A stretch of DNA of 64,000 bases from Coleophoma eucalyptorum (Eukaryota; Ascomycota; Leotiomycetes; Helotiales; Dermateaceae): contig JALRME010000011.1 of the NCBI GenBank assembly GCA_026120035.1, forward strand, positions 496,001-560,000, read 5' to 3'. Below are positions 32,857 through 43,419 of the stretch, one piece after another. The translations under genes were made by a program, and so were the position numbers. Numbering within the stretch: the stretch's first letter is position 1; the number at the start of each line of letters is the position of its first letter. The notes below the pieces were generated by a model. The model ran no database searches and was not told where the DNA came from. It saw nothing but the letters and a program-made list of their open reading frames with translations.

Positions 32857-35565
32857 ATGCCAAACACAGACGCTTCAACTGGGCAATTTTCAAGCTCCAA
32901 TTGGTACTTCAATAACACGCCCAATTCTGGGTTCTATACTGACCCAACCTGTAGGGAGGTTTATAAAGACGCATTTGTGCCGCAATCGACTGCCCAAAAA
33001 CCTAAAGCGTGGGAACGCGCTCCTGTATCCGCACACGCACCGCGTCTACAAGGCCAGAAGATCTGGAAGCGGGCTGGAACGCGATCACAACGGAGGAACA
33101 GTAGAGGATCTGAGGAGGATGCGCAATTAGAACTGGAGAAGGGCGGTGCTGGTGCCAGGAAGAAGTCGAGGGTTATGGGCGCAAAGGAAAACATCAACAG
33201 CGCGCCTTGGTTAGAAGCACAAGATGACAGCGAGAATACCCTTGCCTCCGTGTCTTTTGGAAAGCAAAACATTGTCAATAACGACCCAATTCTTGACGAC
33301 AATGACGCACTACGATTTGTGCCGCGGAAGAGGACAAACATTAATCATGTTATAACTCCAAGGAAGGCTTTGCGACAAACCACCTTGAACGCCCAGGGGC
33401 AGACATTGTCACCTCGAAAGTCGCCTACGAAGGCTGCGGGGAAATCCCCACGCAAATGGAAGTCGGCAAGGCAAAGCACTCGAAGGTTGACGAGATTAGA
33501 GCTCGCTGAATTTGACGCACCGGCGGGACATCGATTTAGTGATATTATTTTCACGGAAGCTCCAGTACCTACATCTTTAGACTTGGAAAAGGAGGCCGAG
33601 GCACCTATAGGAAACGCTGTAACTTATGATATTGACTTCCCCGCCACAGTCGAGGATCCAGCTAAGTCAAACGGCCCAGTCTCGATTACTCTAGAGAATA
33701 TCTTGCCAGTCACGCTACCAGCAGCTACATCTCAGCAATTGGACGAGTCTGTGGTTCGCGAGGATGTGGTAGAGGAAGTGCTCACTATCAAGACTGCTGT
33801 TTCTTCGCCAAATCCGCAAATCATCTCTGAAACATTGGCGTCGAGCAAGATACCCGAGGTTCATGATGACCATCAAGTACTCGCCGAAACAACGAAAGGT
33901 CACAGTTCAAGAACGGCGGTGGAAGAAATGGTTTCTGAGGAGCAACATACAATACAACCATTAGCCACACCTAGATCCACCAGGAAAGCGGCCTCAGGTA
34001 CACCCAGTAGATTATTGGCAAGTGCAACGAAGCAACTACCGAAATCAGGCAGAAAGACGTTGAGACGAAGCACCAGAAACACGCGAGCTAGTTCTGTGGG
34101 CGTGGAGGCACCAGCCCCTGTACCAGAACTCACGGCCGATGCCATTGTCAATGAAAGCAGTTCTGTCGCTGACGCCGACATGGCAGCAGAATTACCTAGA
34201 ACGACTACTGAGGAAATCATTGCTAAGGAGGAGGCCCCAGGAGATATGATTAATCTCTTGGAGACCGAAGGGCAACTCGTGGATGCTGTGACTGAGCACT
34301 CAGAAATAACACCTATTGAAGATGGAGTTGACCAAACAGTCACCGAAGTCATTACGTCAAATGATGACACCGAAGTTACCACCAAGTTAAATGATGAAAG
34401 TATTGAAGTAGAAGAGCAGCCAGCACTTGTTACTGAGGAGGATCCTGAACAAGATGTGGAGCATATTCAACTTTCCGAAAACCAAGAAGGTACAGAAGAG
34501 AGTGATTCACCAAAGCTTCAATCGCCTGCTGCTGAGGCACAGGTATTCGAGTTCGTTGGCTCCCCAGGTTCAGACACAGCATCTGAATCATCTCTCATCA
34601 ATTTCTCGCCAGAGATCACACACAAATTACAATTCGACATGTCAGAGAGTGTGGAAGGCTCGACAGTTGAGTCTGAGGAGATTGCGGTAGCCCAAGAGCA
34701 AGTCATCGAATCGAATGAATCGGCTGACGAGATTGTGGAAACTTCAACGCCTCATCCAAACACTACTGATCTCACTGAGACTATTTCAGCAAATGCTCCT
34801 ATGGCGGCTTATGATGAAGATGATACGGATATGCTTCGCAATTTCCTCACGCGGGTGAAGGCCAATAAAGCTGCAAAGGCTGAGAAGTCTCCTAAGAGGA
34901 AGCGTTCGTTGCCGCATTCACCACTTCGACTTCCATTAGGGACTGCCGAAGCTAACTCATCCCCTCCCCCAGCTGAGGTACCAGAGACTGTCGAGCAAGA
35001 AAAGAGCTCTTCCCCTCTTGCAAAACGTAGGAAGAGAGGTGACATTGTGATGGAGGACGAAGATGTGACTGAATCCAGGTCAATCAGACGCAGTGGGCGA
35101 ACTCGACTGCCAGTCAAGGCACAGCCGCCGGGGGCTCCTAGTTTCATTCCTGTACGCAGAATAGGGCAGGACGGTGATACCACAGTCAAAATCAAACGCA
35201 GTGAAGAGAAAGACCTGGCAGCTCTGACGCGAGTCAACACACGCAAGAATAAAGGCGCTGCAATCAGTGCCTCGGCATTCTTAGCTAAGAAGAGCGACGA
35301 AAAAGAGGACCCTGTGCTCCGACAGCGCTCGCTGAAAGAGGCATTTGAAGAGAAGCCTGGCAAGAAGAAAGCCAAAACGGTGGTGTGGGCCGAGGAGCTG
35401 GCACAGTATCAAAAGACAGAGCAAGAGCTGTTGAAGGAGAAGAACGAGGCAATTGCCGAGAAGAAGGGCGCCAGTGTCAAGGTTGGTATCAGGAGTAAGA
35501 TCGCACTTGGCATGGCTGTGAATGGTACACCGGCTTCGAAGAGGAAGATGAAGGGTCGTGGATGA
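32857..35565 (+). CDS. Large disordered basic/acidic nuclear-type protein
   Basis: A single exon of 902 residues. The ATG at 32857 sits in a near-ideal context (CACCATGCC); the open frame extends four codons upstream without an ATG. There is no globular domain that I recognise. The N-terminal third has SPRK/SPTK and TPRK motifs (typical cyclin-dependent-kinase sites) and Arg/Lys-rich patches. The middle is long, acidic and Glu/Ser/Thr-rich. The C-terminal third returns to basic segments (RRSGRTRLPVK), then KKKAKTVVWAEEL and a short charged helix. KTVVW fits the RVxF-type docking motif for protein phosphatase 1. Such a layout is common in chromosome or kinetochore scaffold proteins, but no homologue was recognised. 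Nuclear location and cell-cycle control are inferences from composition. Confidence 0.85.
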   Translation: MPNTDASTGQFSSSNWYFNNTPNSGFYTDPTCREVYKDAFVPQSTAQKPKAWERAPVSAHAPRLQGQKIWKRAGTRSQRRNSRGSEEDAQLELEKGGAGARKKSRVMGAKENINSAPWLEAQDDSENTLASVSFGKQNIVNNDPILDDNDALRFVPRKRTNINHVITPRKALRQTTLNAQGQTLSPRKSPTKAAGKSPRKWKSARQSTRRLTRLELAEFDAPAGHRFSDIIFTEAPVPTSLDLEKEAEAPIGNAVTYDIDFPATVEDPAKSNGPVSITLENILPVTLPAATSQQLDESVVREDVVEEVLTIKTAVSSPNPQIISETLASSKIPEVHDDHQVLAETTKGHSSRTAVEEMVSEEQHTIQPLATPRSTRKAASGTPSRLLASATKQLPKSGRKTLRRSTRNTRASSVGVEAPAPVPELTADAIVNESSSVADADMAAELPRTTTEEIIAKEEAPGDMINLLETEGQLVDAVTEHSEITPIEDGVDQTVTEVITSNDDTEVTTKLNDESIEVEEQPALVTEEDPEQDVEHIQLSENQEGTEESDSPKLQSPAAEAQVFEFVGSPGSDTASESSLINFSPEITHKLQFDMSESVEGSTVESEEIAVAQEQVIESNESADEIVETSTPHPNTTDLTETISANAPMAAYDEDDTDMLRNFLTRVKANKAAKAEKSPKRKRSLPHSPLRLPLGTAEANSSPPPAEVPETVEQEKSSSPLAKRRKRGDIVMEDEDVTESRSIRRSGRTRLPVKAQPPGAPSFIPVRRIGQDGDTTVKIKRSEEKDLAALTRVNTRKNKGAAISASAFLAKKSDEKEDPVLRQRSLKEAFEEKPGKKKAKTVVWAEELAQYQKTEQELLKEKNEAIAEKKGASVKVGIRSKIALGMAVNGTPASKRKMKGRG

Positions 35566-36470
35566 AATTATTGTCACCAGATGCTTTTCTGTGGCAGCGG
35601 GTGTTTTCGAGGAGTATCTCATCTGATCTTCCGAGCGGGGTGCGTAGGAGTTCGGGGTTGTTATTGGGGGCGTTAGGGGCGTTGTTGGGGATCAACATGC
35701 GAGCAAACTTTTGTCAGGTTACTTATTAAATACAACCAACTTAACTAATGTTGAGGTCTTATGATCCTGTCGAATGATGCCCATTGCGAAACTTCAGAAC
35801 TTTGCAATCATTGTCTTGTGTTCATGCCACTGACTCGAACAGCACGAGGGACGGGGACTTTTGCTTATCGCATACCCCGATCAACGCTTATCCATCGGCT
35901 CCTACTGTACTGCATTTCCAAATCCTGCTAGCCGATCCAGATCCAGATGCAGATGCAGATACAGCGACAGATACAGGGCTACGCTCACGGGCATGACGTG
36001 CCTGTTGCGTAGGGCTTCGTTCTCTATCAATTCCAATCGTGTTTCAGGAATTGCTAAGAACCCAATCTACCTGGTCAGAAGACGCAATACACGTGTAGCA
36101 TGTGCGAATTAAATGGACATGACAGAGTTTGGAACCCATTGGACTTGGTTTTCCATCGGGAAACTTCCACGCCTACTAGCCAGGCTGAATTCATGCTTTA
36201 GCCTCTTAACTCAGCACGACGACCTCAATCTTTGCACCTCTGGACCGACCGGGCAATACCAGCCAACCCGATCTTCCCTTTTCCCTTCTCCAAACATGAA
36301 AAAAACACAAACAGTGCACGTTTTTCTTCCTTCCATCCACCCTTATCTCTCGTTTGGATCCACTCCACGCGCCCTTTCCTCTATGGAGCAGGTGCCTGGG
36401 CATTCTTCCCTGGCGCATGCATGGGATTGGGAGAGGTGACCAAGCCTTTGCGTCCTTCCCCGGATTTCTG

Positions 36471-36512
36471 TAGGGTAATCATAGGGTAAGTATAGGGTAA
36501 GTATAGGGTAAT
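36471..36512 (+). repeat. Four TAGGGTAA repeats
   Basis: TAGGGTAA occurs four times at intervals of about 11-12 bases, separated by TCA or G. It resembles, without matching, the fungal telomere unit TTAGGG. Confidence 0.85.
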
Positions 36513-36671
36513 GGTGGTGGAGCTAGCTTAGTAGCTGCCGCTGACTTGGGGCTGGGTTATCGCTGGTGCGTGGTGGGAAAAAGTGGAAAAGTCCCATCCG
36601 ACCACGACCTGCGGGCGGGCTTTTGGGTGGTGGTGCCGAGCGTGGTGTGTTTTGTTTATGCCGTTGCTTTC

Positions 36672-36697
36672 CCTCCTCCTCCTCCTCCTCCTCCTCT
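36672..36697 (+). repeat. CCT trinucleotide microsatellite
   Basis: About eight consecutive CCT units in noncoding sequence. Confidence 0.85.
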
Positions 36698-37305
36698 GCT
36701 CATGCCTTGTTGGGAAGGGGGGAGGGAGGGGTTGGGATGAGAGGGGATCACAACGCATATGTGTTGGGGGAGTGAATTGATGGATCAACTCGAGAGAAGA
36801 CGGGCTGGGAGAGAAGACGTTTCCTGGTTGTTTTGGTTCGTGTCGAGACGAGCAGGAGCTGGTCGGTTAATCCTAACTTGTCGTTAACGACGACAAAGAG
36901 TTTCCTTCCTTCGAGAGCAGATTGCAGAGCTATAGCACCAGGGGGAACTAGCTTTATCGTTATCAGACACATCGAGACAAACCATGCTGGATGGGGATCT
37001 GGGAGCTTCTGAGGATTCCTGTGTGGCGCTAGTCGAGCTAGTTTGAGCGGGCTTCTTGCCTTTAAAGGGTTCCGGGTTCCCTCGAGCTTGGAACGTATCT
37101 TCTCATACACAACCTCAATTCACCTCACTTCACTTCATTTCTTCTCAATTCACCTCAATTTACCTCTACCTCACTGTGCCGCCCTTCACTTTAAATCGGA
37201 GTCCCTTTTCAATTTCTTGTTTTTAAACTGGGATCTTCCTATTTAACTCCAACTCCTTCCCCCTTCAACGGGCAATCTCATCTTCCAACATCGAAGATTA
37301 TAGTC

Positions 37306-38462
37306 ATGGGTTCCATTCAACAATCCAAGTCTTGTTTACCATGGGTGGAGACACCATTAATTGAGTCTCGTCTACTGTCAGAGGCAGCGGGGTGGTAAGA
37401 AATCCGATCTCCTTACACACTCTCTCTTCCTCCTCCATTCAACTACTCAGAGATTCCAAAGAAAGATCTAAGTCGTAGAAGCAGAATCTTCCTCAAGCTC
37501 GAAAACCTTCAACCTTCTAGATCATTCAAGTCTAGGTACGTGCCCATTGCCCAAGTCGCTAAAGCCTAAAGCTAATTAATTGCAGAGGGATTGGAAATTA
37601 TGTTGTCCAACGCCTCAACAGTCTTCCGGACGAAGCCACCTCGCCTCGTCACTTCTATTGCGTCTCCGGAGGCAATGCCGGTTTGGCATGCATCGTAGCT
37701 GCAAACAGTCTCGGCCATAAAGCAACCATTGTTGTCGCCTCAACTTGTCATGTATCCACCATCAAGCGCCTCTACAGTATGGGTGCCAGTGCCGTCATCA
37801 CCTATGGCAAGAATCTAGCCGAAGCAGATGCATACCTAAAGAACACAATCCTCAAGGAGGATCCCCTCGGGATTTACGTCCCGCCATTCGACCACGAGGA
37901 TATCTGGGCCGGCAACGCAACCGTCATGCAAGAGATTGGCTGGCAAATTGACCATGTCGATGCTGTCATCTGCTCAGTGGGCGGCGGCGGTTTGCTCTGC
38001 GGTGTTGTTGAGGGACTGGATCGACTAGGATGGAAAGACACCGAAGTCGTCGCAGTCGAGACAGACGGTGCTCACTCACTTGCCAATTCTCTGCGTGCTG
38101 GTGAGAACGTGACCCTCCCCGGCATCACCAGTGCCGCAACAAGCTTGGGTTGTGTCCGTGTCGCAGAGAAAGCCTTTGAGTACTCCGCCGCACCAGGAGG
38201 AGCGGTTCGAAGTGTGGTCCTTACCGACGCCGAGGCAGCAGCAGCGTGTGTACGCTTCGCCGATGAAGAGCGGACCATGCTGGAGCTTGCGTGCGGTGTC
38301 AATATCGCCGTCATCTACAAGGGGATCTTGAAGCAGGTGTTGCACCGGAAGCTAACGCCAGAGAGTAAAGTCGTTGTTATCCTTTGCGGAGGTAGCAACG
38401 TCACCTTTGAAGTGCTGGAAGGATGGCGCCAACAGCATGGCGGAATATTTGGCGAGAAGTGA
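37306..38462 (+). CDS. L-serine/L-threonine dehydratase (PLP, fold type II)
   Basis: Exons 37306-37394, 37482-37535 and 37586-38462 give 339 residues. The N-terminal TPLIESRLLSEAAGC and FLKLENLQPS are family hallmarks. The PLP Schiff-base lysine is K46 in PSRSFKSRG. The phosphate-binding loop is SGGNAGLA, and VGGGGLLCG and CGGSN near the C-terminus are conserved. The reaction removes ammonia from serine or threonine to give pyruvate or 2-oxobutyrate; relatives of this length are cytosolic. The second exon was chosen to start at 37482 because it restores AGCRIFLKLENLQ; an acceptor at 37471-37472 would add three residues. One oddity is an arginine (R43) where PSGSFK is usual next to the catalytic lysine. 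A 13-base C run lies in the 3' flank at 38573-38585. Confidence 0.92.
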
Positions 38463-38948
38463 TATTCCCCCTTTCTGGCTTTTGCAACTGCTTCGGTCCG
38501 GCGTTCATGGTGGTATAAGACCATTCCTTTCAGATCTACAAATCTTGGGTTACTCAATGGGAATTGCTTCATCCCCCCCCCCCCCTGAATGGTGGGTTGG
38601 GATTGAAAGACGACTACTGGTATTATCGTTCCTTTTATGCAAGGGGATTCTTTGTAGCAATAGTCTTGCCGGTGTTCTGGGTTTTATTAGTCAGTCATTA
38701 CTCGAAAGATGAAAGTTCGTGATAATGGGTGCTTGTTACTTTGATGATATATATGAACGTGATCGTCAGTGCATTGTGAACCAGACCTCACCCAGTCGAA
38801 GACAAGGAGGCAAAAATGACATAAGAGTTTCTGGAGATCCAGGTTGGGCGAAGCAATGATCTAGAGTTGAGGTGCTAACATGAGAATGTTAGAAACATTT
38901 GAATAGCGATTCTTCCATCTATATACACCCCCCCTCACCCATCCTCAC
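38463..38948. other. Intergenic between convergent genes
   Basis: About 490 bases, with a run of 13 C at 38573-38585 and a C-rich stretch close to 38930. No coding frame is supported. Confidence 0.5.
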
Positions 38949-39356
38949 TCACCCACTCTCACCCTGTCCCTCCTCCCCCTTCCCCCCAAACCCAAGCCAC
39001 CTCCACAAGGTCTTACACCAAAACACCGTCTCGGCCGTAGCCATAATACTCAGCCCCACCAGCAAGATAACCTTGGTACTCCGCTTCAGCTTCAAGTCGC
39101 GGAAGCTAAACTTCGGGAGCTCGTCCGGCACGGGTTGCTGCTGCTGTGGTGGGCGCGGGCGGCATAGCGACGGGCCGGAGGAGAAGAGCCTGGCTGTGGT
39201 TTTGGGTGAGAGATGCAAGCGGAGGTGCGGGGAAATTGGCGTGCAATACCGTTGCCGCTGCGGTGACGACGATGATGGTGGTGCGTGTTTGGTGCGTGTA
39301 TGTCGAAGGGTCAGCGTTGTGAGGTTGGCGCTGAGCTTTGCTGGGAGGGGTGGCAT
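38949..39356 (-). CDS. Small mitochondrial membrane protein, unnamed
   Basis: A single exon of 135 residues. The N-terminal 65 residues are basic, Ser/Thr-rich and free of acidic residues (LRHTRTKHAPP, RLFSSGPSLCRP), as expected for a mitochondrial targeting sequence. RLFSSG is a typical processing context. A conserved-looking segment follows, FRDLKLKRSTKVILLVG, with a transmembrane helix to about residue 120 and a WRWLGFGGKGEE tail. Small inner-membrane proteins of this layout act in respiratory assembly, but I cannot name this one. An overlapping plus-strand frame (38899-39396) looks like a shadow. The call rests on the presequence-plus-helix layout. Confidence 0.6.
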   Translation of the reverse strand: MPPLPAKLSANLTTLTLRHTRTKHAPPSSSSPQRQRYCTPISPHLRLHLSPKTTARLFSSGPSLCRPRPPQQQQPVPDELPKFSFRDLKLKRSTKVILLVGLSIMATAETVFWCKTLWRWLGFGGKGEEGQGESG

Positions 39357-40368
39357 TGCGTTTGCGGGTTTCGCTGGCCTTGCTGATAAGGTCTGACGCA
39401 GATAGAGAGCGAGGGAGGACTACGTAAGGTAGGGAATAACTGGCTTGGGAAGGGGGTGGATTGCAATTTTGACAAGTAGAGTAATTCTCCTTATGAGGAT
39501 GCGATTTAGCGATGCAGTCTTTCTTCCTCCACTCACTCACTTAGGTCGGAGCCGACAGGATATATATATATACACCTCATACTAAAAGACTCTCAGACGA
39601 GATCTGGAACTGCACTATTACTCAAAGCGAACGTAAGGGAGGGAGTGTAATTCCAACTAGTATCTCATTGAGAAAGGAGAAGCGGCCCATTTATTGGCCT
39701 TGCAACATAACAACTCGTCGCCTTGCCCGGTTGCAGGCACCGTACAATCAACGTTTAGGAAATAACCGGGTCAGCTCGGAGGAATTGGTTCGCGTTTTCT
39801 TCCTCGTGACTTACTTGACGTAAAAAGGTGAAAAGGTAAAAGGGTAAATAGGTAGATGGCTTGTCCTTTCTTGGCTTCTTGTTTGAAGATGGATGGGATG
39901 GATTGGGATGAGACGGGGTAGGACTTTGGGTGCAGTTTGTGCTGTGGTGGATGGAATAGGAGGAGGGTTTAGGTGGCAAGACATGTTGCTCGCTAAATAC
40001 TTGATTTCACTCACTCACTCATCCTCGTCTACCCCTTGGTCCTGTTCCTCACAGTTCATTTGCAGTCTCATAACATGAAAGAAACCATTGAGTTTCCAAT
40101 TATACATAAAGAATACGATAAAGCCGGATCTGCTTTTTACAACCAAGCGTCTCTAAAGTACAGGTATAATTTCTTGAATGCATATAATGCTATCCATTCG
40201 CATTTGTTGCGGTACGACGCAATGCATTTCAATGCACTTACTAATACACATAACCGTTATGCTGAACCGATCAAAGAATTAAAGTTGAGAGAATACCCTC
40301 CAGAATAGTGCCAGAAATAACAGATGCTACCGCCTGACTACCCAACCATTAAGATATAAGAGCAACAC
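39357..40368. other. Intergenic
   Basis: About 1 kb between the mitochondrial-protein start and the stop of the next minus-strand gene. It includes a short TA run near 39561. One plus-strand open frame (from 40075) is listed separately with low confidence. Confidence 0.4.
40075..40308 (+). CDS. Doubtful small ORF (77 aa)
   Basis: An ATG-initiated frame of about 77 codons encodes a Tyr/Asn/His-rich polypeptide (KYRYNFLNAYNAIHSHLL) with no motif I recognise. It sits just downstream of a minus-strand gene end. It may be chance. Confidence 0.2.
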   Translation: MKETIEFPIIHKEYDKAGSAFYNQASLKYRYNFLNAYNAIHSHLLRYDAMHFNALTNTHNRYAEPIKELKLREYPPE

Positions 40369-41379
40369 TCAGCCAAGGAACGAAACGCCAATGCCCCTTC
40401 CAGACATTTCAGCAGAATTTGTGACGGAATCATATGCTCTATTTCCAGAACTATATTCGGAAATAACACAAGGACTCACTGTTGGAAAAGGTGGAGTCCT
40501 AGTAAAGCCTGGCGAAGGTCTAAGGGGCTTTGAGCGGCGTTTTCTAGATGATGGAGATCCAGGGTGACTATAGGAGTCAGCGATATTGTACTATTGAACA
40601 TGTTTTCATGTATGCATATGAAATGAAAAAGAAGAGAGAGAAGGAAGAAAAGAGAAAAATTACCTGAGGAAATCACCAGCGCCACAACCAAGACTAGATT
40701 CCCAATCCACAAACTCCTTCTCAGGCGCTGCAGCAGCAGAAATAGCTGAGCCAACATTCCATATTGCATCCCTGGGAAACACATCCTGCCCCATCGCCCT
40801 AAATCTTTTAGAAGAAGGAAAAGCAGATTCATTCTTGCACAGCAGTGATGTAGACAAACCCGAAGCCGAGAAGTCAATCACACCTCTTCCATCTCCCCCA
40901 TTTGCAAAAGCCGCAGGTTGGATCTCTGAGCCAGTAAAAGGCACTCTGCTCCACCGATCCCATTCATCAACAGCACCAAGCCTTAAACTTCCCGGCGAAT
41001 CAAGCGGTGCCGGATCTCTGGGAGTCGAAGCATCATTCAAGCTCAGCGATTCGAAGCCCTCACACATCTCCATTTCCGAACCTGCAGCATAAAGCTTATC
41101 AAGCTCCTCTTCTTCAGACTGAATCGTGGACAGAACTTGGTTGATTTTCCTCTGGTAAAGAGCCGAAGACTTGTTGCTGTTACTGCTGTTGCCTTCAAGA
41201 CGCGGTTGGATTGAGGAGCTGGACTTGCTGCTGCGAAGTTTCTTGATGGGGGATCGTGAGGGTTGCGTGGGGGTGCTTGTGTTTGTGTTTGTAGAGATTG
41301 AAGGCCCGCGTTTGCGGGTTGGGGTTTGTATGAAGACGGTATTGCTGCCGAAGGGCATGGAGAGATGTGTGGGATGCAT
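40369..41379 (-). CDS. Disordered nuclear-type protein with basic SP/TP motifs
   Basis: Two exons (40664-41379 and 40369-40567; intron 40568-40663) give 304 residues. The ATG at 41379 starts MHPTHLSMPFGSN; the open frame runs further upstream but has no ATG. Basic proline-directed sites are clustered at both ends: TPTRKRGPS and SRSPIKKLRSSK near the N-terminus, and SPSSRKRRSKPLRPSPGFTRTPPFP in the second exon. The middle has a short helical part (KINQVLSTIQSEEEELDKLY). This suggests a nuclear cyclin-dependent-kinase substrate, as inference. The spliced second exon is the best evidence that this is a gene and that the plus-strand frame at 40391-40567 is a shadow. The family is not recognised. 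Confidence 0.75.
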
Positions 41380-41631
41380 TGCTCGTCGTTTTGTGCTGAG
41401 ATGAGGGGTTTCTTCGGCAAATGGATGTGTGGGTAAGTTGTTGGGGGTTGTGGGATATTGAGAATATGTTACTACAGTGTTGGATAAACAGAGTTGAATT
41501 CGGAGCGGTGATGTTGACTCTGAGCCTGTGGAGCTGCTGACTTCCTGACTTGGCCAAGAGACTTTTTGAAGAGAGGGAAGTGGCAATCATGCTCCCTTCG
41601 TTAATATATAGTACATACGTATATACATCCA

Positions 41632-43419
41632 TCATGCCTCCTTCCTAAAAAGATCCTGCCAGAATTCCTTGAGGCCATAGTTTGGTTTCCGAGAATCATA
41701 TATCTTTGCAGTCTCACTGACACCAAACCTCTCCATGACGCCCCCAGAACGATGGCCGATCGTTTCTACCAGCTCCTTGCTCGGCCTTGAGGCTCGTTCC
41801 TTGATTGCCCGAGAAAGCTCAGGTGCCACCTCTGCATAGCAAGACTTTAGCTCACGTTCAAGTGAGAAGTATGGCTTCTTGGCTAGATCTGGCGCCATTA
41901 AGTTATAAGATCTGGTGAGGCTATTGAGGTTCTGGATAGCTAGAGTCAGATAGGACATCTCAGAGGCTTCCCAAGAAGGGAGTCGGAATGGTGGTGGTAG
42001 CGGTGCTTGTTGTTCAGCTACAGGCCCTGCCCTCTTTTCCGTAGTCTGAACAGTCTCATCTTCAGTTGTTATCTTTACTTCAGTGGCAGGGACCCCGACC
42101 TCCTTGATCGCTGCCTCTACCTCGTCGACAGCCAAGCTCGGATTTTCGCCCGTTTGTGAGGTTGTGACGGTCACATCTGTCTCAAGCGACACATTCACAG
42201 GTGGTGATTCAGTCGGGGAAGAGATACTTGGCACTTCTTGAGTGATCTTAACCATAACAGGATGATCAGTCATGGCCGTAGGGACAGAAATCTGTTCGAC
42301 TGCACGTTTCCTAGGATTATACGCACGCTCGGATTCGGCATATTGATCTGCTCGCTTCATTTGCTCTTGCAAACTTCCGCCTCTACTAGCAATAGTCCTC
42401 GCGGCTTGACGTTTCCAGTCATTCCGTAATCGAGATCGAAAAACATGAGCAGCCTTAACAAGTTCCTGTTGTTTCTCAATCCATGGTGGTACAATTTCTT
42501 GTCTTTGAATCATTTTGTTCATGATGTATTCAGTAGTGTCAATGAATGGATTGTCGGCTCTGGCATCTCGCTCAACCGCCTTGCCGCGTGGAATATTCTT
42601 GAATTGCCCTCGTGCAATCGCGTCTTCAATCCTCTCATTCGCCAGTGCAGCGAGCCCACGAATGGAATTTGGCATGGCCCTAGCTGCAGGAGTGAACCTC
42701 TCCTTCAACACCGCTTTCATTTCAGCTCTTTCTTTGTCCGTCATCTGGGAGTCCTTGGAAATGGCGTAAATACTCGTCTTGTCCCTAGCATTGGCAAGTC
42801 GCTGTCCAGATGACTGCCTCGGCTGTCTATTCAACCTCAAATCAACAACTGGCAGCGGAACCTTTGCAGTTCCTCTGTTCTCAGGCTTTAGCGGCTTCCT
42901 AGAATCATCCAACATGCGCAGCACTGTATCTTCTGTATTCTCAGCCCCAGTCCATGCCTGCGAGGCAGCGATATCCCTCGAACCACTCCCAACATGTGAA
43001 GAAAGGCCCGCCTCTGCAAACGCCGCTGCATGCTCTGAATTGAACTTTTGCGCCTGGACTTTCTCTAATAGTCTCTCTTTCAGTTCTTCCGAGAATCCCG
43101 CATCTTCAATAGCCCTCCTCCCTGCTCTACCACCCTCGAAAAGTGCATCTTCCGTGGCTTCAGCCAGTCGTCTGGACATGGCACCCTGCTCTCGCTCGGG
43201 CTTGCCATTCTCGGATGAGGGCTTTGGTTGTTGTTTGAGTATCTGCGCTTCGATTTCGTCCTTCTCTTCTACCTTCTTAGCAGCAGCTTGCTCAGATTGT
43301 GCCAGTGGCGAACCACTCGAGAGGTGTCGCCGAGTCGTGATCGAGGAAGCATTGGATCGAGCTGAAGCTCGCAAGCAGCGAACACAGGTAAAAGGTTTTC
43401 GTAGCACTGTCCCGGGCAT
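41632..43419 (-). CDS. DUF1992 (DNAJC28-like) mitochondrial protein
   Basis: A single exon of 595 residues, starting at the ATG at 43419. The N-terminus MPGTVLRKPFTCVRCLRA with further Arg and Ser residues and ITTRRHLSSG looks like a mitochondrial targeting sequence. The conserved block is at about residues 262-330: NERIEDAIARGQFKNIPRG, then DNPFIDTTEYIMNKMI, then PPWIEKQQEL. This is the DUF1992 domain of DnaJ homologue subfamily C member 28, although no J-domain is visible in these fungal forms. The C-terminal third includes a conserved-looking segment with RLPSWEASEMSYLTLAI and LNSLTRSYNLMAPDLAKKPYF. Function is not known; DNAJC28 has been linked to mitochondria and Golgi in animals. The family is clear, the role is not. 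Confidence 0.9.
   Translation of the reverse strand: MPGTVLRKPFTCVRCLRASARSNASSITTRRHLSSGSPLAQSEQAAAKKVEEKDEIEAQILKQQPKPSSENGKPEREQGAMSRRLAEATEDALFEGGRAGRRAIEDAGFSEELKERLLEKVQAQKFNSEHAAAFAEAGLSSHVGSGSRDIAASQAWTGAENTEDTVLRMLDDSRKPLKPENRGTAKVPLPVVDLRLNRQPRQSSGQRLANARDKTSIYAISKDSQMTDKERAEMKAVLKERFTPAARAMPNSIRGLAALANERIEDAIARGQFKNIPRGKAVERDARADNPFIDTTEYIMNKMIQRQEIVPPWIEKQQELVKAAHVFRSRLRNDWKRQAARTIASRGGSLQEQMKRADQYAESERAYNPRKRAVEQISVPTAMTDHPVMVKITQEVPSISSPTESPPVNVSLETDVTVTTSQTGENPSLAVDEVEAAIKEVGVPATEVKITTEDETVQTTEKRAGPVAEQQAPLPPPFRLPSWEASEMSYLTLAIQNLNSLTRSYNLMAPDLAKKPYFSLERELKSCYAEVAPELSRAIKERASRPSKELVETIGHRSGGVMERFGVSETAKIYDSRKPNYGLKEFWQDLFRKEA

Larger units (their letters stand above)
35566..37305. 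other. Long upstream region of the dehydratase gene
   Basis: About 1.7 kb without a supported gene. It contains a CAGATC/CAGATG-type hexanucleotide run near 35935-35975, the AGGGTAA repeats at 36471-36512 and a CCT trinucleotide run at 36672-36697. The last 200 bases are CT-rich (repeated CAATTCACCTC-like units), likely the promoter and 5' UTR. Confidence 0.5.

Noticed and set aside
40391..40567. Plus-strand ORF starting MPLPDIS
   Set aside because: It lies exactly over the second exon of the minus-strand disordered protein, whose splice and phase are coherent.
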